Counted from the first letter of the stretch, positions 1-8,109 are shown. The stretch: DNA of 53,119 bases from Loktanella salsilacus (GCF_900114485.1 NZ_FOTF01000021.1:1-53119), one strand, 5' to 3'. A program made the numbers and translations. Notes: a model not told the origin generated them from the letters alone.

Positions 1-2
1 CG

Positions 3-299
3 ATCGCCTCGCGCTATCCATCATTGCGACATGTATTTGCGGATGGCGGGTATGCAGGGCCCAAACTGCGGGACGCGCTAAAGGCCCTCGGCCGATGGAC
101 CGTCCAGATCGTCAAACGCTCTGACACCGCGGAGGGCTTTGAAGTGCTGCCGCGACGGTGGGTCGTCGAGCGCACCTTCGCCTGGCTGAACCGATGTCGC
201 CGCCTATCGAAAGATTGGGAAAAATCCATCGCAAGCGCAGAGGCTTGGATCCTCATCGCACACATCAGACGCGTCACACGGCATCTCGCAAGGGATTGA
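3..299 (+). CDS. IS5-family transposase, C-terminal fragment
   Basis: Open from the window edge to TGA at 297-299, giving about 98 residues. It carries the last part of a DDE-type transposase catalytic core: the FADGGYAG segment holds the second catalytic Asp, and the VVERTFAWLNRCRRL segment holds the catalytic Glu and the following Arg/Lys-rich helix typical of IS5/IS4-like enzymes. The N-terminal half is cut off by the window. The right-edge fragment at 52872 supplies the N-terminal half of a similar protein, so the two are probably the same family, though not the same copy. In this family some transposases need a ribosomal frameshift, which cannot be judged here. Confidence 0.85.
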   Translation: MASRYPSLRHVFADGGYAGPKLRDALKALGRWTVQIVKRSDTAEGFEVLPRRWVVERTFAWLNRCRRLSKDWEKSIASAEAWILIAHIRRVTRHLARD

Positions 300-310
300 G
301 AAGGTGCAGT

Positions 311-328
311 TAGTTTTGAATCAGACTC
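311..328 (+). repeat. IS right terminal inverted repeat
   Basis: TAGTTTTGAATCAGACTC closes the IS. It is the imperfect inverse (15/18) of GAGCCCGATTTAAAACTA at 52795-52812. TTA follows directly at 329-331. Confidence 0.75.
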
Positions 329-336
329 TTAGGCCG

Positions 337-522
337 TTATTCGGTCCGGTTGCGGCCTTCCCAAATCAGAATCCAAGCGAGGATAATGAACATCGGATGG
401 GTCAGCCCCCCACTAAACAGCAGCGCCGGAATCCACACCAGAAACGTGATGATCGCGATGATGGGACGTCCTGCGAACAGGATCGACAACGGCGGAAGCA
501 GCAGGGCGAGTAAATAATTCAT
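337..522 (-). CDS. YqaE/Pmp3-like small membrane protein
   Basis: A 61-residue, strongly hydrophobic protein starting at ATG 522. An in-frame TTG at 549 would add nine residues, but ATG with the GGGG stretch just upstream is preferred. Two membrane segments are visible: [15 protein letters not shown] near the N-terminus and [15 protein letters not shown] near the C-terminus, joined by a third hydrophobic stretch. The LPP motif and the overall pattern resemble the YqaE/Pmp3 (UPF0057) family of small stress-linked membrane proteolipids, but it is longer in the second half than the usual ~52 residues, so the assignment is tentative. Its stop lies 9 bases from the IS end, so the IS landed just behind the gene without breaking it. 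It is divergent from trpA. Confidence 0.55.
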   Translation of the reverse strand: MNYLLALLLPPLSILFAGRPIIAIITFLVWIPALLFSGGLTHPMFIILAWILIWEGRNRTE

Positions 523-636
523 AGCCCCAATATGGGGCGACCTGCGCAAATTTCAATTCTGGTGAAAACAATTGGGGGCCATTGCATTTGCGCGTCCCAT
601 CCCCCAAAAACACGGCGACCCAAGAAGGATGCCGTC

Positions 637-1428
637 ATGTCCCGTATCGACGCTAAATTTGCTGATCTGAAAGCGCGCGGCCAGAAGGCGTTTGTCGCCT
701 ATGTCATGGCGGGCGATCCGACCTATGACACCAGCGTCGAGATCGTCAAAGGCCTGCCCGCTGCAGGCGTTGATATCATTGAACTCGGCCTGCCCTTTAC
801 CGACCCAATGGCCGACGGCACCACGATCCAGCTCGCCGGTCAACGCGCGCTGGCCGGGCATATGACCTTGGACAAGACGCTGAATATTGCCCGCGAGCTG
901 CGTAAAACCGACGACACCACACCAATTGTGCTGATGGGCTACTACAACCCGATCTACTCGCGCGGCGTGCCCAAGTTTCTAGAGCAGGCGGCAGAGGCCG
1001 GGATAGACGGGCTCATCATCGTCGACCTGCCGCCAGAGGAAGACGAAGAGCTTTGCCTGCCCGCACAGGCTGCAGGCATCAACTTCATCCGCCTTGCAAC
1101 CCCGACCACGGACGACAAACGTCTGCCTAAGGTGCTGACGAACACATCCGGCTTCCTCTACTATGTCTCGGTCACCGGAATCACCGGTACCGCCGCGGCA
1201 CAAACCGCCGATGTCGCGCCCGAAGTCGCACGCATCAAGTCGCACACCGACCTGCCCGTGATCGTCGGCTTCGGCATCCGCACACCAGAGGCAGCAGAGG
1301 CCATCGCGAGCGTCGCAGACGGCGCTGTTGTCGGCTCTGCTATCGTCGAAAAGATCGGCGCGGGCGAATCCGTCGCGGACGTCCTCGCCTTTGTCAAATC
1401 CCTCGCCGACGGTTGCCATCGCGGCTAA
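637..1428 (+). CDS. trpA: Tryptophan synthase alpha subunit
   Basis: Encodes 263 residues, the normal length. TrpA cleaves indole-3-glycerol phosphate to indole and glyceraldehyde 3-phosphate and passes indole to TrpB. The catalytic Glu49 ([11 protein letters not shown]) and Asp60 are in place, and the phosphate-binding GFGIRTPE loop is near the C-terminus. Start ATG 637 is chosen because AAGGAT lies 8 bases upstream and the protein then begins MSRIDAKF; the reading frame is open further upstream but without family similarity. trpB and trpF are not adjacent, as is common in Rhodobacteraceae, where trpA stands alone. A 3' repeat with hairpins follows at 1437. Confidence 0.97.
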   Translation: MSRIDAKFADLKARGQKAFVAYVMAGDPTYDTSVEIVKGLPAAGVDIIELGLPFTDPMADGTTIQLAGQRALAGHMTLDKTLNIARELRKTDDTTPIVLMGYYNPIYSRGVPKFLEQAAEAGIDGLIIVDLPPEEDEELCLPAQAAGINFIRLATPTTDDKRLPKVLTNTSGFLYYVSVTGITGTAAAQTADVAPEVARIKSHTDLPVIVGFGIRTPEAAEAIASVADGAVVGSAIVEKIGAGESVADVLAFVKSLADGCHRG

Positions 1429-1436
1429 GCGTCCGG

Positions 1437-1503
1437 ACTTCTTCTGGTTAAAAATACCTCGGGGGAATCGGGCATAGCCCGATGGGGGCAGCGCCCCCCT
1501 CCC
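1437..1503 (+). repeat. 3' interspersed repeat with terminator-like hairpins (copy 1)
   Basis: Starts 9 bases after trpA with CTTCTTCTGGTTAAAAATACC and CGGGGG, then a perfect 7-bp hairpin (ATCGGGC / GCCCGAT, three-base loop), then a GGGGGC-AGC-GCCCCC hairpin. The same layout recurs at 18576, 31627, 34253, 46491 and 48668. It probably ends transcription for trpA and the convergent deformylase operon. Confidence 0.7.
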
Positions 1504-1519
1504 TCTCCTGATTTGTCGC

Positions 1520-2011
1520 CTAGCGCACCAACTTTGCCGCTTTTTTCAGCAGCATGTCCCGCTTCAGCTTGGTCAGCCGATCAAAATACATCTTGCCCGC
1601 AAGATGATCGATCTGGTGCTGCACGCTCGTCGCCCAAAGCCCGACAAAGTCGCGCTCTTCGGTCTCGCCCACTTCATTCAGAAAGCGGACCGTCACAGCC
1701 CGGGGACGTTTGACGACCGCTGAAACTCCCAGCAAACAAGGGCTGGCCTCGTCATGCTCGCGAAATTCAATACTGGCGTGCAACACTTCCGGATTCGCCA
1801 TCCGCACCACCTGCCCGCGCGCCGTGCTGGCATCGACGACGGCCAGACGCAGCGGAACGCCCAGTTGCACAGCGGCAAGGCCGACGCCCGGCATCGCCTC
1901 CATCACATCGACCATATCCTCCCAGATCGTGCGGACCTCGTCCGTGATCTCGGGAACATCAGCTGCAGGGGTCCGCAGGGCGGCATGGGGCCAGGATACA
2001 ACAGTCCGCAT
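1520..2011 (-). CDS. Peptide deformylase-like protein, catalytic Glu replaced
   Basis: A 163-residue deformylase homologue, third and last in an overlapping three-gene operon. Deformylases remove the N-formyl group from nascent proteins using a metal held by one Cys and two His. Motif 1 is kept as GVGLAAVQ (residues 42-49). Motif 2, normally EGCLS, reads SPCLL: the Cys ligand (92) stays but its neighbours are changed. Motif 3, normally HExDH, reads HQIDH (132-136), so the catalytic Glu is Gln. The metal site may survive while normal catalysis should be strongly weakened. Start ATG 2011 overlaps the upstream stop as TGATG; a further in-frame GTG upstream would be inside the previous gene. Confidence 0.88.
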   Translation of the reverse strand: MRTVVSWPHAALRTPAADVPEITDEVRTIWEDMVDVMEAMPGVGLAAVQLGVPLRLAVVDASTARGQVVRMANPEVLHASIEFREHDEASPCLLGVSAVVKRPRAVTVRFLNEVGETEERDFVGLWATSVQHQIDHLAGKMYFDRLTKLKRDMLLKKAAKLVR

Positions 2012-2469
2012 CACATAATCTCCGTGTAATCGGTGCACAGGATGCCATCCAGATGGTCGCGCTCGTGCTGAACGATGACAGCATCCGTGCCCTCGAACGC
2101 CTCTTCATGCGCGGTGCCATCCAGATCCTGCCACCGCAGCACCAGATCGCGCGGACGCGGAACGGCGACAGTCAGCATCGGGATCGACAGGCAGGATTCG
2201 TCATTCACGACCAGCGCCACATTGGCCGTCACGATGTGCGGGTTCACAAACACACGCGGGGTCCGCGCGCCCGTTTTCCATGTCACGTCCATGACAAAGA
2301 TCCGCTGCAGTACGCCAATCTGCGGCGCCGCAAGTCCCCGCCCCGGCGCGGCATACATCGCCGCGAACATCTCTTCGCTCAAATCCGCAAGGGCCGCGTC
2401 AAACACCGTAACCTGTGCACAAACCGCGCGTAGCGCCGCGTCTGGCACGGTCAGAATGGGGCGTGTCAC
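2011..2469 (-). CDS. def: Peptide deformylase (second copy, slightly divergent)
   Basis: 152 residues, middle gene of the deformylase operon. Motif 1 is GRGLAAPQ (43-50) and motif 3 is HERDH (135-139), so the two His ligands and catalytic Glu are present. Motif 2 is ESCLS (91-95) instead of EGCLS, a Gly-to-Ser change beside the Cys ligand. It should still be able to bind metal and may be active. The protein is shorter at the C-terminus than the first copy. The start is GTG 2469, which overlaps the upstream stop (GTGA), and the stop overlaps the next start (TGATG), implying translational coupling across all three genes. Confidence 0.9.
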   Translation of the reverse strand: MTRPILTVPDAALRAVCAQVTVFDAALADLSEEMFAAMYAAPGRGLAAPQIGVLQRIFVMDVTWKTGARTPRVFVNPHIVTANVALVVNDESCLSIPMLTVAVPRPRDLVLRWQDLDGTAHEEAFEGTDAVIVQHERDHLDGILCTDYTEIM

Positions 2470-2987
2470 GCCCGCGCTCTTTCGCGCTTTAGCTTTTGCA
2501 TCTTGCGCGTAATCATCTGGCGCTTCAGCGGTTTCAGATAATCGATGAACAACTTGCCATCCAAATGGTCAATCTCGTGCTGCACACAGGTCGCCCACAG
2601 CCCGTCGAATCGCTCTGTCTGCTCCGCGCCATCAAGGTCCATCCAGCGCACCTCGACCTCTGCCGGGCGTTCGACATCGGCGTATTGCTCTGGGATCGAC
2701 AAACAGCCTTCTTCGTAGACGCTATGCGTGTCGCTTTCCCACGTAATCTCTGGGTTGATCAGCACCATGGGCCGCGCCGGATTGATGTCATCCTTAACGC
2801 AATCCATCACCATCACGCGCAGCATCACGCCGATCTGCGGCGCAGCAAGGCCGATGCCGGGGGCGTCGTACATCGTTTCCAACATATCGGCAGCCAGTAC
2901 CCGCAGGTCATCGTCCACCTGCGTGACAGCTGCGGTGACCTTTTTCAGGCGCGGATCGGGGTGGATCAAAATGGGGCGTAATGTCAT
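2466..2987 (-). CDS. def: Peptide deformylase, canonical copy
   Basis: 173 residues, first gene of the operon. All three signature motifs are intact: GIGLAAPQ (44-51), EGCLS (93-97) and HEIDH (137-141), giving Cys95, His137 and His141 as metal ligands and Glu138 as catalytic base. This is the copy expected to do the essential deformylation of new proteins. The C-terminus ends in a basic tail (RKMQKLKRERARA), as in alphaproteobacterial enzymes. Start ATG 2987 faces patB across a 113-bp divergent promoter region. The usual partner fmt is not in the window. Confidence 0.97.
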   Translation of the reverse strand: MTLRPILIHPDPRLKKVTAAVTQVDDDLRVLAADMLETMYDAPGIGLAAPQIGVMLRVMVMDCVKDDINPARPMVLINPEITWESDTHSVYEEGCLSIPEQYADVERPAEVEVRWMDLDGAEQTERFDGLWATCVQHEIDHLDGKLFIDYLKPLKRQMITRKMQKLKRERARA

Positions 2988-3042
2988 GCCCCCGATCTAA
3001 TCGCTGGGCCGCCAATTGCCAAGATGGCCCGCGATTTATCCC

Positions 3043-3070
3043 TTGGCACGCGGTTTGCGCCTGCTAGGGT
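3043..3070 (+). promoter_or_regulatory. Promoter of patB: TTGGCA-N16-TAGGGT, also a sigma-54-like match
   Basis: TTGGCA (3043-3048) and TAGGGT (3065-3070) have 16-base spacing. The pair closely resembles the sites before dapA (TTGGCA-N17-TAGGGT) and the sulfurtransferase gene, so a housekeeping promoter is favoured. The same bases also read TTGGCACGCGGTTTGC, an almost perfect -24/-12 sigma-54 match with GG and GC ten bases apart. Which one is used cannot be decided from sequence. Confidence 0.5.
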
Positions 3071-3100
3071 CGCCGCAAACCCCCAAATAGGTATCCCGCC

Positions 3101-4270
3101 ATGAGCTTTGACACCCCCGTAAACCGTCGCAACACCCACTGCGTCAAATGGGACGCGATGGAATCCGTCTACGGCGTATCCCCCGATGACGGCATCGCGA
3201 TGTGGGTGGCTGACATGGAATTTCGCGCACCAGACGTCGTTCAGGACGCGGTCGCCGCGATGCACGATCACGGCGTCTATGGTTACTACGGCAACCCAGA
3301 ACCCTATACCGATGCGATCCGCTGGTGGATGCAAACCCGCCACGGCTGGCAGGTCGACGCGGACGCGATCATGACGACCCATGGCCTCGTCAACGGCACT
3401 GCGCTGTGCGTCGACGCCTATACCAAACCCGGCGATGCCGTCGTGCTGTTCACCCCTGTCTACCACGCCTTCGCCCGCGTCATCACCGCCGCCGGGCGCG
3501 AGGTCCGCAGCTGCGAGCTGGTCAATAACGCCGGCCGGTACGAGATGGACTTTGACGCTTACGATGCCCAGATGACCGGGTCAGAGCGGATGGTCATCCT
3601 CTGCTCGCCGCACAATCCCGGTGGCCGCGTCTGGACAAAGACCGAACTGCAAGCCGTCGCCGCCTTTGCAAAACGCCACGATCTGGTGCTGGTATCCGAC
3701 GAGATTCACCACGACCTGCTGATGCCCGGCCAGACCCATATCCCCATGGCCCACATCGATGGGATCGAAGACCGCCTTGTCATGATGACCGCCGCGACCA
3801 AGACGTTTAACATCGCAGGCAGCCACACTGGCAATGTGATCATTCCAAATGCTGACCTACGCGCGCCCTTCGCCGCCCGGATGGCGGCCCTTGGCATATC
3901 TGCCAACAGCTTTGGCCTGCACATGACCACCGCCGCCTATTCCCCCAAAGGGGCCGCTTGGGTGGACGAACTTTGCCTCTACCTCGACGCGAACCGCCGC
4001 TTGTTCGACGACGGCATCAACGCCATCCCCGGCGTCCACTCCATGCCGCTCGAAGCAACCTACCTCGCGTGGGTCGATTTCACAGGCACCGGGATGAGCA
4101 GCGAAGAAGTCATCCGCCGCGTCCAACAAGACGCACTGATCGCGCCAAATCACGGCGTGACCTTTGGCAAAGGCGGCGAGAATTTTCTGCGCTTCAACCT
4201 AGGTGCTCCGCGCGCGCAGATCGCGGACGCGGTGGACCGTCTGCAAAAGGCCTTTGCCGACCTGCAATAA
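3101..4270 (+). CDS. patB: PatB/MalY-type PLP aminotransferase-fold cystathionine beta-lyase
   Basis: 389 residues, fold-type I PLP enzyme. Enzymes of this group split C-S bonds of cystathionine or cysteine conjugates, giving pyruvate, ammonia and a thiol. Visible features: the N-terminal KWD / MWVADMEF segment typical of PatB/MalY, the YGYYGNPEPY segment, CSPHNPGGRVW (168-178), SDEIHHDL, and the PLP lysine in TAATKTFNIAG (Lys234). The C-terminal FLRFNLGAP carries the substrate carboxylate Arg. Start ATG 3101 has only a weak AGGT upstream but fits the family N-terminus. The stop touches the end of the convergent gene at 4271 with no spacer. Confidence 0.9.
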   Translation: MSFDTPVNRRNTHCVKWDAMESVYGVSPDDGIAMWVADMEFRAPDVVQDAVAAMHDHGVYGYYGNPEPYTDAIRWWMQTRHGWQVDADAIMTTHGLVNGTALCVDAYTKPGDAVVLFTPVYHAFARVITAAGREVRSCELVNNAGRYEMDFDAYDAQMTGSERMVILCSPHNPGGRVWTKTELQAVAAFAKRHDLVLVSDEIHHDLLMPGQTHIPMAHIDGIEDRLVMMTAATKTFNIAGSHTGNVIIPNADLRAPFAARMAALGISANSFGLHMTTAAYSPKGAAWVDELCLYLDANRRLFDDGINAIPGVHSMPLEATYLAWVDFTGTGMSSEEVIRRVQQDALIAPNHGVTFGKGGENFLRFNLGAPRAQIADAVDRLQKAFADLQ

Positions 4271-4621
4271 CTACAGGCGGGGCAATAGCCCCGCTGGCGC
4301 ATCATCCGCGCGTACGAAATCGACAGGCGGGTTATCCGTGACGGCGTGCAACCATTTGAAATCAAAGATGCACTCTTCACCCTCGACCCGGCTGCCGACG
4401 ATCAGCGCCTGATACAGGTGCCGCATCCCGTCATAAATATCGACGCGGCCCCGCAGCAGGTCGCCAGCATCAGCGTCCAGCGCCATGCCATCGGCCCAAA
4501 AGCGGCGGATGCGCATGATATCGTCGCCATCATGCACACACAGGCGATTGCCGCGCGAAATCGACGCGCGGCGGGCGTCCTGCAATCCCTTGATCACGGC
4601 ATCGGGCAAAAAGTCATTCAT
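4271..4621 (-). CDS. Unrecognised 116-residue protein
   Basis: I do not recognise the family. The start is well supported: ATG 4621 follows AAGGAGG by about 8 bases, one of the best Shine-Dalgarno sequences in the window. The product is soluble, mildly acidic, has no signal peptide or membrane segment, and contains two Trp and two Cys without a metal-binding spacing. It has a compact alternating hydrophobic pattern (DIYDGMRHLYQALIVGSRVEG, ECIFDFKWLHAV) suggesting a beta-rich fold. It converges on patB with zero gap. The next gene on the same strand upstream is none within 95 bases; cobM reads away from it toward it on the same strand, so co-transcription behind cobM is possible. Confidence 0.65.
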   Translation of the reverse strand: MNDFLPDAVIKGLQDARRASISRGNRLCVHDGDDIMRIRRFWADGMALDADAGDLLRGRVDIYDGMRHLYQALIVGSRVEGEECIFDFKWLHAVTDNPPVDFVRADDAPAGLLPRL

Positions 4622-4717
4622 GGCAGCGCCTCCTTCGCGTTCACAGTAACGCGCAAGTGTGACGATTATTCAAACGCCTTATCCGCCGCACTGCAGCAGT
4701 GCAGACGCAGAAAGCGA

Positions 4718-5488
4718 TCAGCCCGTTTTTACCTTAGGCCTTAAAACATGGGGTTTCGCCGCATCATACAGCGCCGAGTCGGGGAATCCATGTTGCGATC
4801 CCAGCACGGGGCCAACCATAATTAATGCCGTGCGCGTAATTTTCGCGTCCCGCACTTTGGCGTGAATGTCGCTGAGCGTGCCGCGCAGAATCAGTTGATC
4901 CGGCCAAGACGCACGGTAAATCACCGCCACTGGACAATCGGCGCCATAAAATGGCGTCAAACGCCGCTCGATATCGCGCAGCGCCCTGATCCCCAGATGG
5001 ATCGCCAGCGTCGTGCCCGTGGCCGCAAAATTCTCGAGCGTCTCGCCCTCGGGCATACCGGTGGATTTCATGCTCATCCGCGTCAGCACGATCGACTGCC
5101 CGACCTCTGGCACGGTCAGCTCCGTCCCCATGGCCGCAGCCGCCGCTGCATAGGCAGGCACGCCGGGAATGATCTGATAGTCGATCCCATCCGCCTTCAG
5201 GCGCCGGATCTGTTCTGCAATTGCACCGTAAAGCGACGGATCGCCGGAATGCACCCGCGCCACATCCTGACCCGCCGCATGCGCCGCCAAGATTTCGCCG
5301 TGCGTGTCATCCAGCGTCATCGGGGCCGTATCCAGCACCCGCGCGCCTTGGGGCGCAATCGCGACCACCTCTTCTGGCACCAGTGATCCCGCGTACAAAC
5401 ACACCGGACAGGCTGCGATCAGCCGCGCCGCTTTCAGCGTCAACAGCTCCGGGTCACCCGGCCCCGCACCAATAAAATAAACCGTCAT
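4718..5488 (-). CDS. cobM: Precorrin-4 C11-methyltransferase
   Basis: 256 residues. CobM uses SAM to methylate C-11 of precorrin-4, giving precorrin-5. The N-terminal VYFIGAGPGDPELLTLKAARLI motif and the HSGDPSLYGA loop (SAM/tetrapyrrole site) are typical of the corrin methyltransferase fold, and YAGSLVPEEV together with TAPMTLDD are characteristic of CobM/CbiF. Start ATG 5488 has GAGGA about 6 bases upstream. It is the last cob gene of the minus-strand run from 11541, separated from cbiG-cobJ by 62 bases that contain a 19-bp palindrome. Confidence 0.97.
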   Translation of the reverse strand: MTVYFIGAGPGDPELLTLKAARLIAACPVCLYAGSLVPEEVVAIAPQGARVLDTAPMTLDDTHGEILAAHAAGQDVARVHSGDPSLYGAIAEQIRRLKADGIDYQIIPGVPAYAAAAAAMGTELTVPEVGQSIVLTRMSMKSTGMPEGETLENFAATGTTLAIHLGIRALRDIERRLTPFYGADCPVAVIYRASWPDQLILRGTLSDIHAKVRDAKITRTALIMVGPVLGSQHGFPDSALYDAAKPHVLRPKVKTG

Positions 5489-5529
5489 GCCCGTCCTCGC
5501 TTTTTTCTAAATACGCTCGCCGAAGGCCT

Positions 5530-5548
5530 GAATTTTCGACGAAAATTC
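5530..5548. repeat. Symmetrical palindrome GAATTTTCG-N-CGAAAATTC
   Basis: A perfect 9-bp inverted repeat around one central base, in the cobM / cbiG-cobJ spacer. Close relatives with longer arms lie at 9321-9343 and 31680-31702. It could form a hairpin between the two genes or be a protein-binding site. Confidence 0.65.
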
Positions 5549-5550
5549 GA

Positions 5551-7371
5551 CTACCCCGCCAGATCGCCATCAATCTTGCGGGCATAGCCGCGCGGCGTAA
5601 ACATACGCGGCCCCTCGCCCAGCTGTGCAAGGCGCGAGTTGCTCGACCCCACCAGCACGACCGTCAGCATGTCGACCTCGTCAACTTCCAGCGCGTCCAA
5701 GCGCCGATAGCGCACATGCTCCTCTGGCCGCCCAAGCGAGCTTGCCAGCATAACGGGCGTATCGCCGGGGCGATGTTGCAGCAAAATATCCCGCGCCTCT
5801 GCCAAAAGCGTGCGCCGCGTTTTACTGACCGGGTTATAAAAGGCGACGACAAAATCGCCCTCTGCCGCAGCCTTCAGCCGCCGCAAAATATCATCCCGCG
5901 GCGTCAGCAAATCGGACAAGGAAATCGCGCAGAAATCATGCCCCAGCGGTGCCCCCGCCCGCGCTGCCGCGCCCTGCAAAGCACTGACGCCGGGCGAGCA
6001 AACGACCTCCACCCGCCGGGCGGCATCAGACACACCCAGCGCCTCTGGTCCGCGATCAAGCAATTCGAACACCAAGGCGCCCATGGCGTAAATGCCGGCA
6101 TCGCCCGAACACACCAGCGCGACGTTCTTGCCCTGCCCTGCCTGTTCCAGAGCATAGCGGCAGCGCGCCTCCTCCCCGCCCAGCGGGAAATCCGACCGCG
6201 CCTTGCCCACGGCCAGTGGCCCAAGCAAATCGATATACAGCCCGTAGCCTACCAATTCCTCGGCATCGGCGACCAACCGCGACACTTCTGGCGTGCGCCA
6301 GGATGCCTGCCCCGGCCCGATCCCCACGACCGACAGCTTGCCGCGCGCGCGGCCTTGCAGCGCTGTCAGCGGCGCATCCAGCGCAGCCACGGCGCAAGTT
6401 GCCATCGCCGCCTTGCGCTTCTCGACAACTAAACGCCCCTGCGCGCCGACCTGTGCCAAAGCTGCTGCTTCGGACACGCCGTGCGTGCCGACCTCGGCAA
6501 ATACCACGTCTGACGGATGCGCCAGACGGGGCGTCTCTGCCTCAAGCGTATCCGCATCGAACAACCGAAGCGGCACGCCAAAGGCCTGCGCCAGCGCGAT
6601 AATCGCGGGCTCGTCCGCCTTCAATGAAATCGTATTGACGCAAGCAATCGCATCCGGCGCGATCCCGGCTTCCACCAAAGCCTCGCCCACCAAGGTCGCC
6701 AAATCCACCTCTGGGCAATTGCGCGCACACCCTACGCCCAGTGCAAAGCGCTGCGGTGCAAACTGCAAGTGATGCGGACCAAGCTCCGCGACAGGCGCCG
6801 TGCCGCAAGTGATCGTCACGCCGTCCCCTGCCGGCAGATCCGCCAACCACGCCGCAGCGACCGCGTCTGGCCCGGTCACCCGCGCGCCAGCGCCGGACAG
6901 CAGCAAGGCCATCGCGTCCTTCGCATCCCACGGATTGACCAATCGCCACCCCAAAGGCGGTGCATCCAAAGCAACCCCAAGCGCCACATCGCCCGCCGTC
7001 GTGACAGCCGCAACCGCCCCCAGTGCATCCGCAATCCGCGCCGCTAGCCGGTTCGCGCCCCGGTGCCCGCCCAGCAACGGCACGACAACGCCGCCATCAT
7101 CACTGACCGACACAACAGGCGGCTCGGTCGTCTTATCCGCCAGCAATGGTGCCACCGCCCGGATCAGTATCCCGCTGGCACAGACGCCAACAACAGGCAC
7201 GCCCGCTGCAAACAAGTCGCGGGCATGATCCAGCGCGTTGTCAAAAAACGCATCCGCCACATCGACACGCCCTTTGCGCCCATGCACCAAAGCGCCAAGC
7301 GTTGCCGCCACACGGTGCGCCGTCGCCTCACCAGACCGCGACAGGGCCAATACGACAGGTTCTACAGCCAT
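5551..7371 (-). CDS. cobJ: CbiG-CobJ fusion: cobalt-precorrin-5A hydrolase-like domain plus precorrin-3B C17-methyltransferase
   Basis: 606 residues from ATG 7371, chosen because AAGGGG lies 8 bases upstream and the protein then begins MAVEPVVLALS; the frame is open further upstream inside cobI. Residues 1-335 are a full CbiG: N-terminal domain with GVCASGILIRAVAP and SDDGGVVVPLLGGHRGAN, and C-terminal domain with GVGCARNCP and FAEVGTHGVSEAAAL. Residues 344-606 are CobJ: GKLSVVGIGPG, GYGLYIDLL, CSGDAGIYAMG, VCSPGVSALQGAAARAGAPLGHDF and VAFYNPVSKTRR. CobJ does the ring contraction and C-17 methylation; CbiG opens a lactone in the cobalt-first route, and its C-terminal part is related to CobE. 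The gene overlaps cobI by 10 bases. Confidence 0.94.
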   Translation of the reverse strand: MAVEPVVLALSRSGEATAHRVAATLGALVHGRKGRVDVADAFFDNALDHARDLFAAGVPVVGVCASGILIRAVAPLLADKTTEPPVVSVSDDGGVVVPLLGGHRGANRLAARIADALGAVAAVTTAGDVALGVALDAPPLGWRLVNPWDAKDAMALLLSGAGARVTGPDAVAAAWLADLPAGDGVTITCGTAPVAELGPHHLQFAPQRFALGVGCARNCPEVDLATLVGEALVEAGIAPDAIACVNTISLKADEPAIIALAQAFGVPLRLFDADTLEAETPRLAHPSDVVFAEVGTHGVSEAAALAQVGAQGRLVVEKRKAAMATCAVAALDAPLTALQGRARGKLSVVGIGPGQASWRTPEVSRLVADAEELVGYGLYIDLLGPLAVGKARSDFPLGGEEARCRYALEQAGQGKNVALVCSGDAGIYAMGALVFELLDRGPEALGVSDAARRVEVVCSPGVSALQGAAARAGAPLGHDFCAISLSDLLTPRDDILRRLKAAAEGDFVVAFYNPVSKTRRTLLAEARDILLQHRPGDTPVMLASSLGRPEEHVRYRRLDALEVDEVDMLTVVLVGSSNSRLAQLGEGPRMFTPRGYARKIDGDLAG

Positions 7372-8063
7372 GGATCGGCCCCTTTTGTCAGTAAAATCAT
7401 GGAAAAATAAGGTGCCGAAGCTGGTGCCTGCGCAAGCGGGCAAACGACCTGCTCTGGCAGACTGGCCCGCTCGACATAGACCGCGTGGTCCGTCAGCCCA
7501 AGATCATCGAACACGGCGCGGATCTTCGCCAGATGCCGGCCAACCTTCATGATAACAACGCTTTCGGCCCCCGCAATCCGCTCTCGCAACTCTGCCTCTG
7601 GCAGCGGGCCGGGCAGCACCGTCAAACGCTCGTTCCGCGCAACAAGCGGACGCGCAGCCACCGCGGCACAGGCCGCAATAGACGTCACGCCAGGCACAAC
7701 TTCGACCCGGTAATCAGCCGACAACCGGGCAAACAAATACATAAACGATCCGTAAAAGAACGGATCCCCCTCGCATAGGCAAACCACGTCCCGCCCCGCA
7801 TCCAGATGCGCCGCAATCGCCGCCGCGCCGGTATCATAGGCCGCCTGCGCAGGTGCGCGCTCCACGCTCATCGGCACGTCCATGACGATCTCAATCGCAT
7901 CCGCCGGGATCAAATCCGCAGCGATCGATCGGGCAAAACTCGCACCGCCTGCCAGCGCAGGATAGGCCACGACCGCAGCGCCTTCAATCAGCCGCGCCGC
8001 CCGCAGTGTCATCAGATCCGCCGCCCCCGGCCCCAAACCCACACCATAAAGCACGCCGCTCAT
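7362..8063 (-). CDS. cobI: Precorrin-2 C20-methyltransferase
   Basis: 233 residues. CobI methylates C-20 of precorrin-2 to give precorrin-3A, the first dedicated step toward the corrin ring. The fold is shown by YGVGLGPGAADLMTLRAARLI, CEGDPFFYGSFMYL and VVPGVTSIAACAA. Two ATG codons compete: 8069 and 8063. AAGGTG sits only 3 bases before the first but about 9 before the second, so 8063 (MSGVLYGVG) is preferred. The gene lies downstream of cobL with a 40-base spacer that carries a repeat shared, inverted, with the spacer at 10050. Its 3' end overlaps the start of cbiG-cobJ. cobK, often found in this position, is absent from the window. Confidence 0.96.
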   Translation of the reverse strand: MSGVLYGVGLGPGAADLMTLRAARLIEGAAVVAYPALAGGASFARSIAADLIPADAIEIVMDVPMSVERAPAQAAYDTGAAAIAAHLDAGRDVVCLCEGDPFFYGSFMYLFARLSADYRVEVVPGVTSIAACAAVAARPLVARNERLTVLPGPLPEAELRERIAGAESVVIMKVGRHLAKIRAVFDDLGLTDHAVYVERASLPEQVVCPLAQAPASAPYFSMILLTKGADPWL

Positions 8064-8068
8064 CCGCA

Positions 8069-8100
8069 TTCACCTTGCCAAATAAACTCCCGCCGGAGGC
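8069..8100. repeat. Intergenic repeat TCACCTTGCC-AAATAAACTCCC-CCGGAGG (copy 1)
   Basis: About 30 bases in the cobL-cobI spacer. Almost the same sequence occurs in opposite orientation at 10051-10082. Read on the minus strand it ends in AAGGTGA and supplies the Shine-Dalgarno sequence of cobI. Confidence 0.7.
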
Positions 8101-8109
8101 TCCGCCCCC

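Larger units (their letters stand above)
1..328 (+). mobile_element. IS5-family insertion sequence, 3' part (cut by window edge)
   Basis: The right-hand part of an insertion sequence. It holds the C-terminal transposase coding region (to 299) and a terminal inverted repeat, TAGTTTTGAATCAGACTC, at 311-328. The reverse complement of this repeat matches the repeat that opens the IS at 52795 at 15 of 18 positions. The bases just outside are TTA, as they are next to the other copy, which fits the short TA/TNA target sites known for the IS427 group of IS5. The element's left half is outside the window. Confidence 0.85.
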
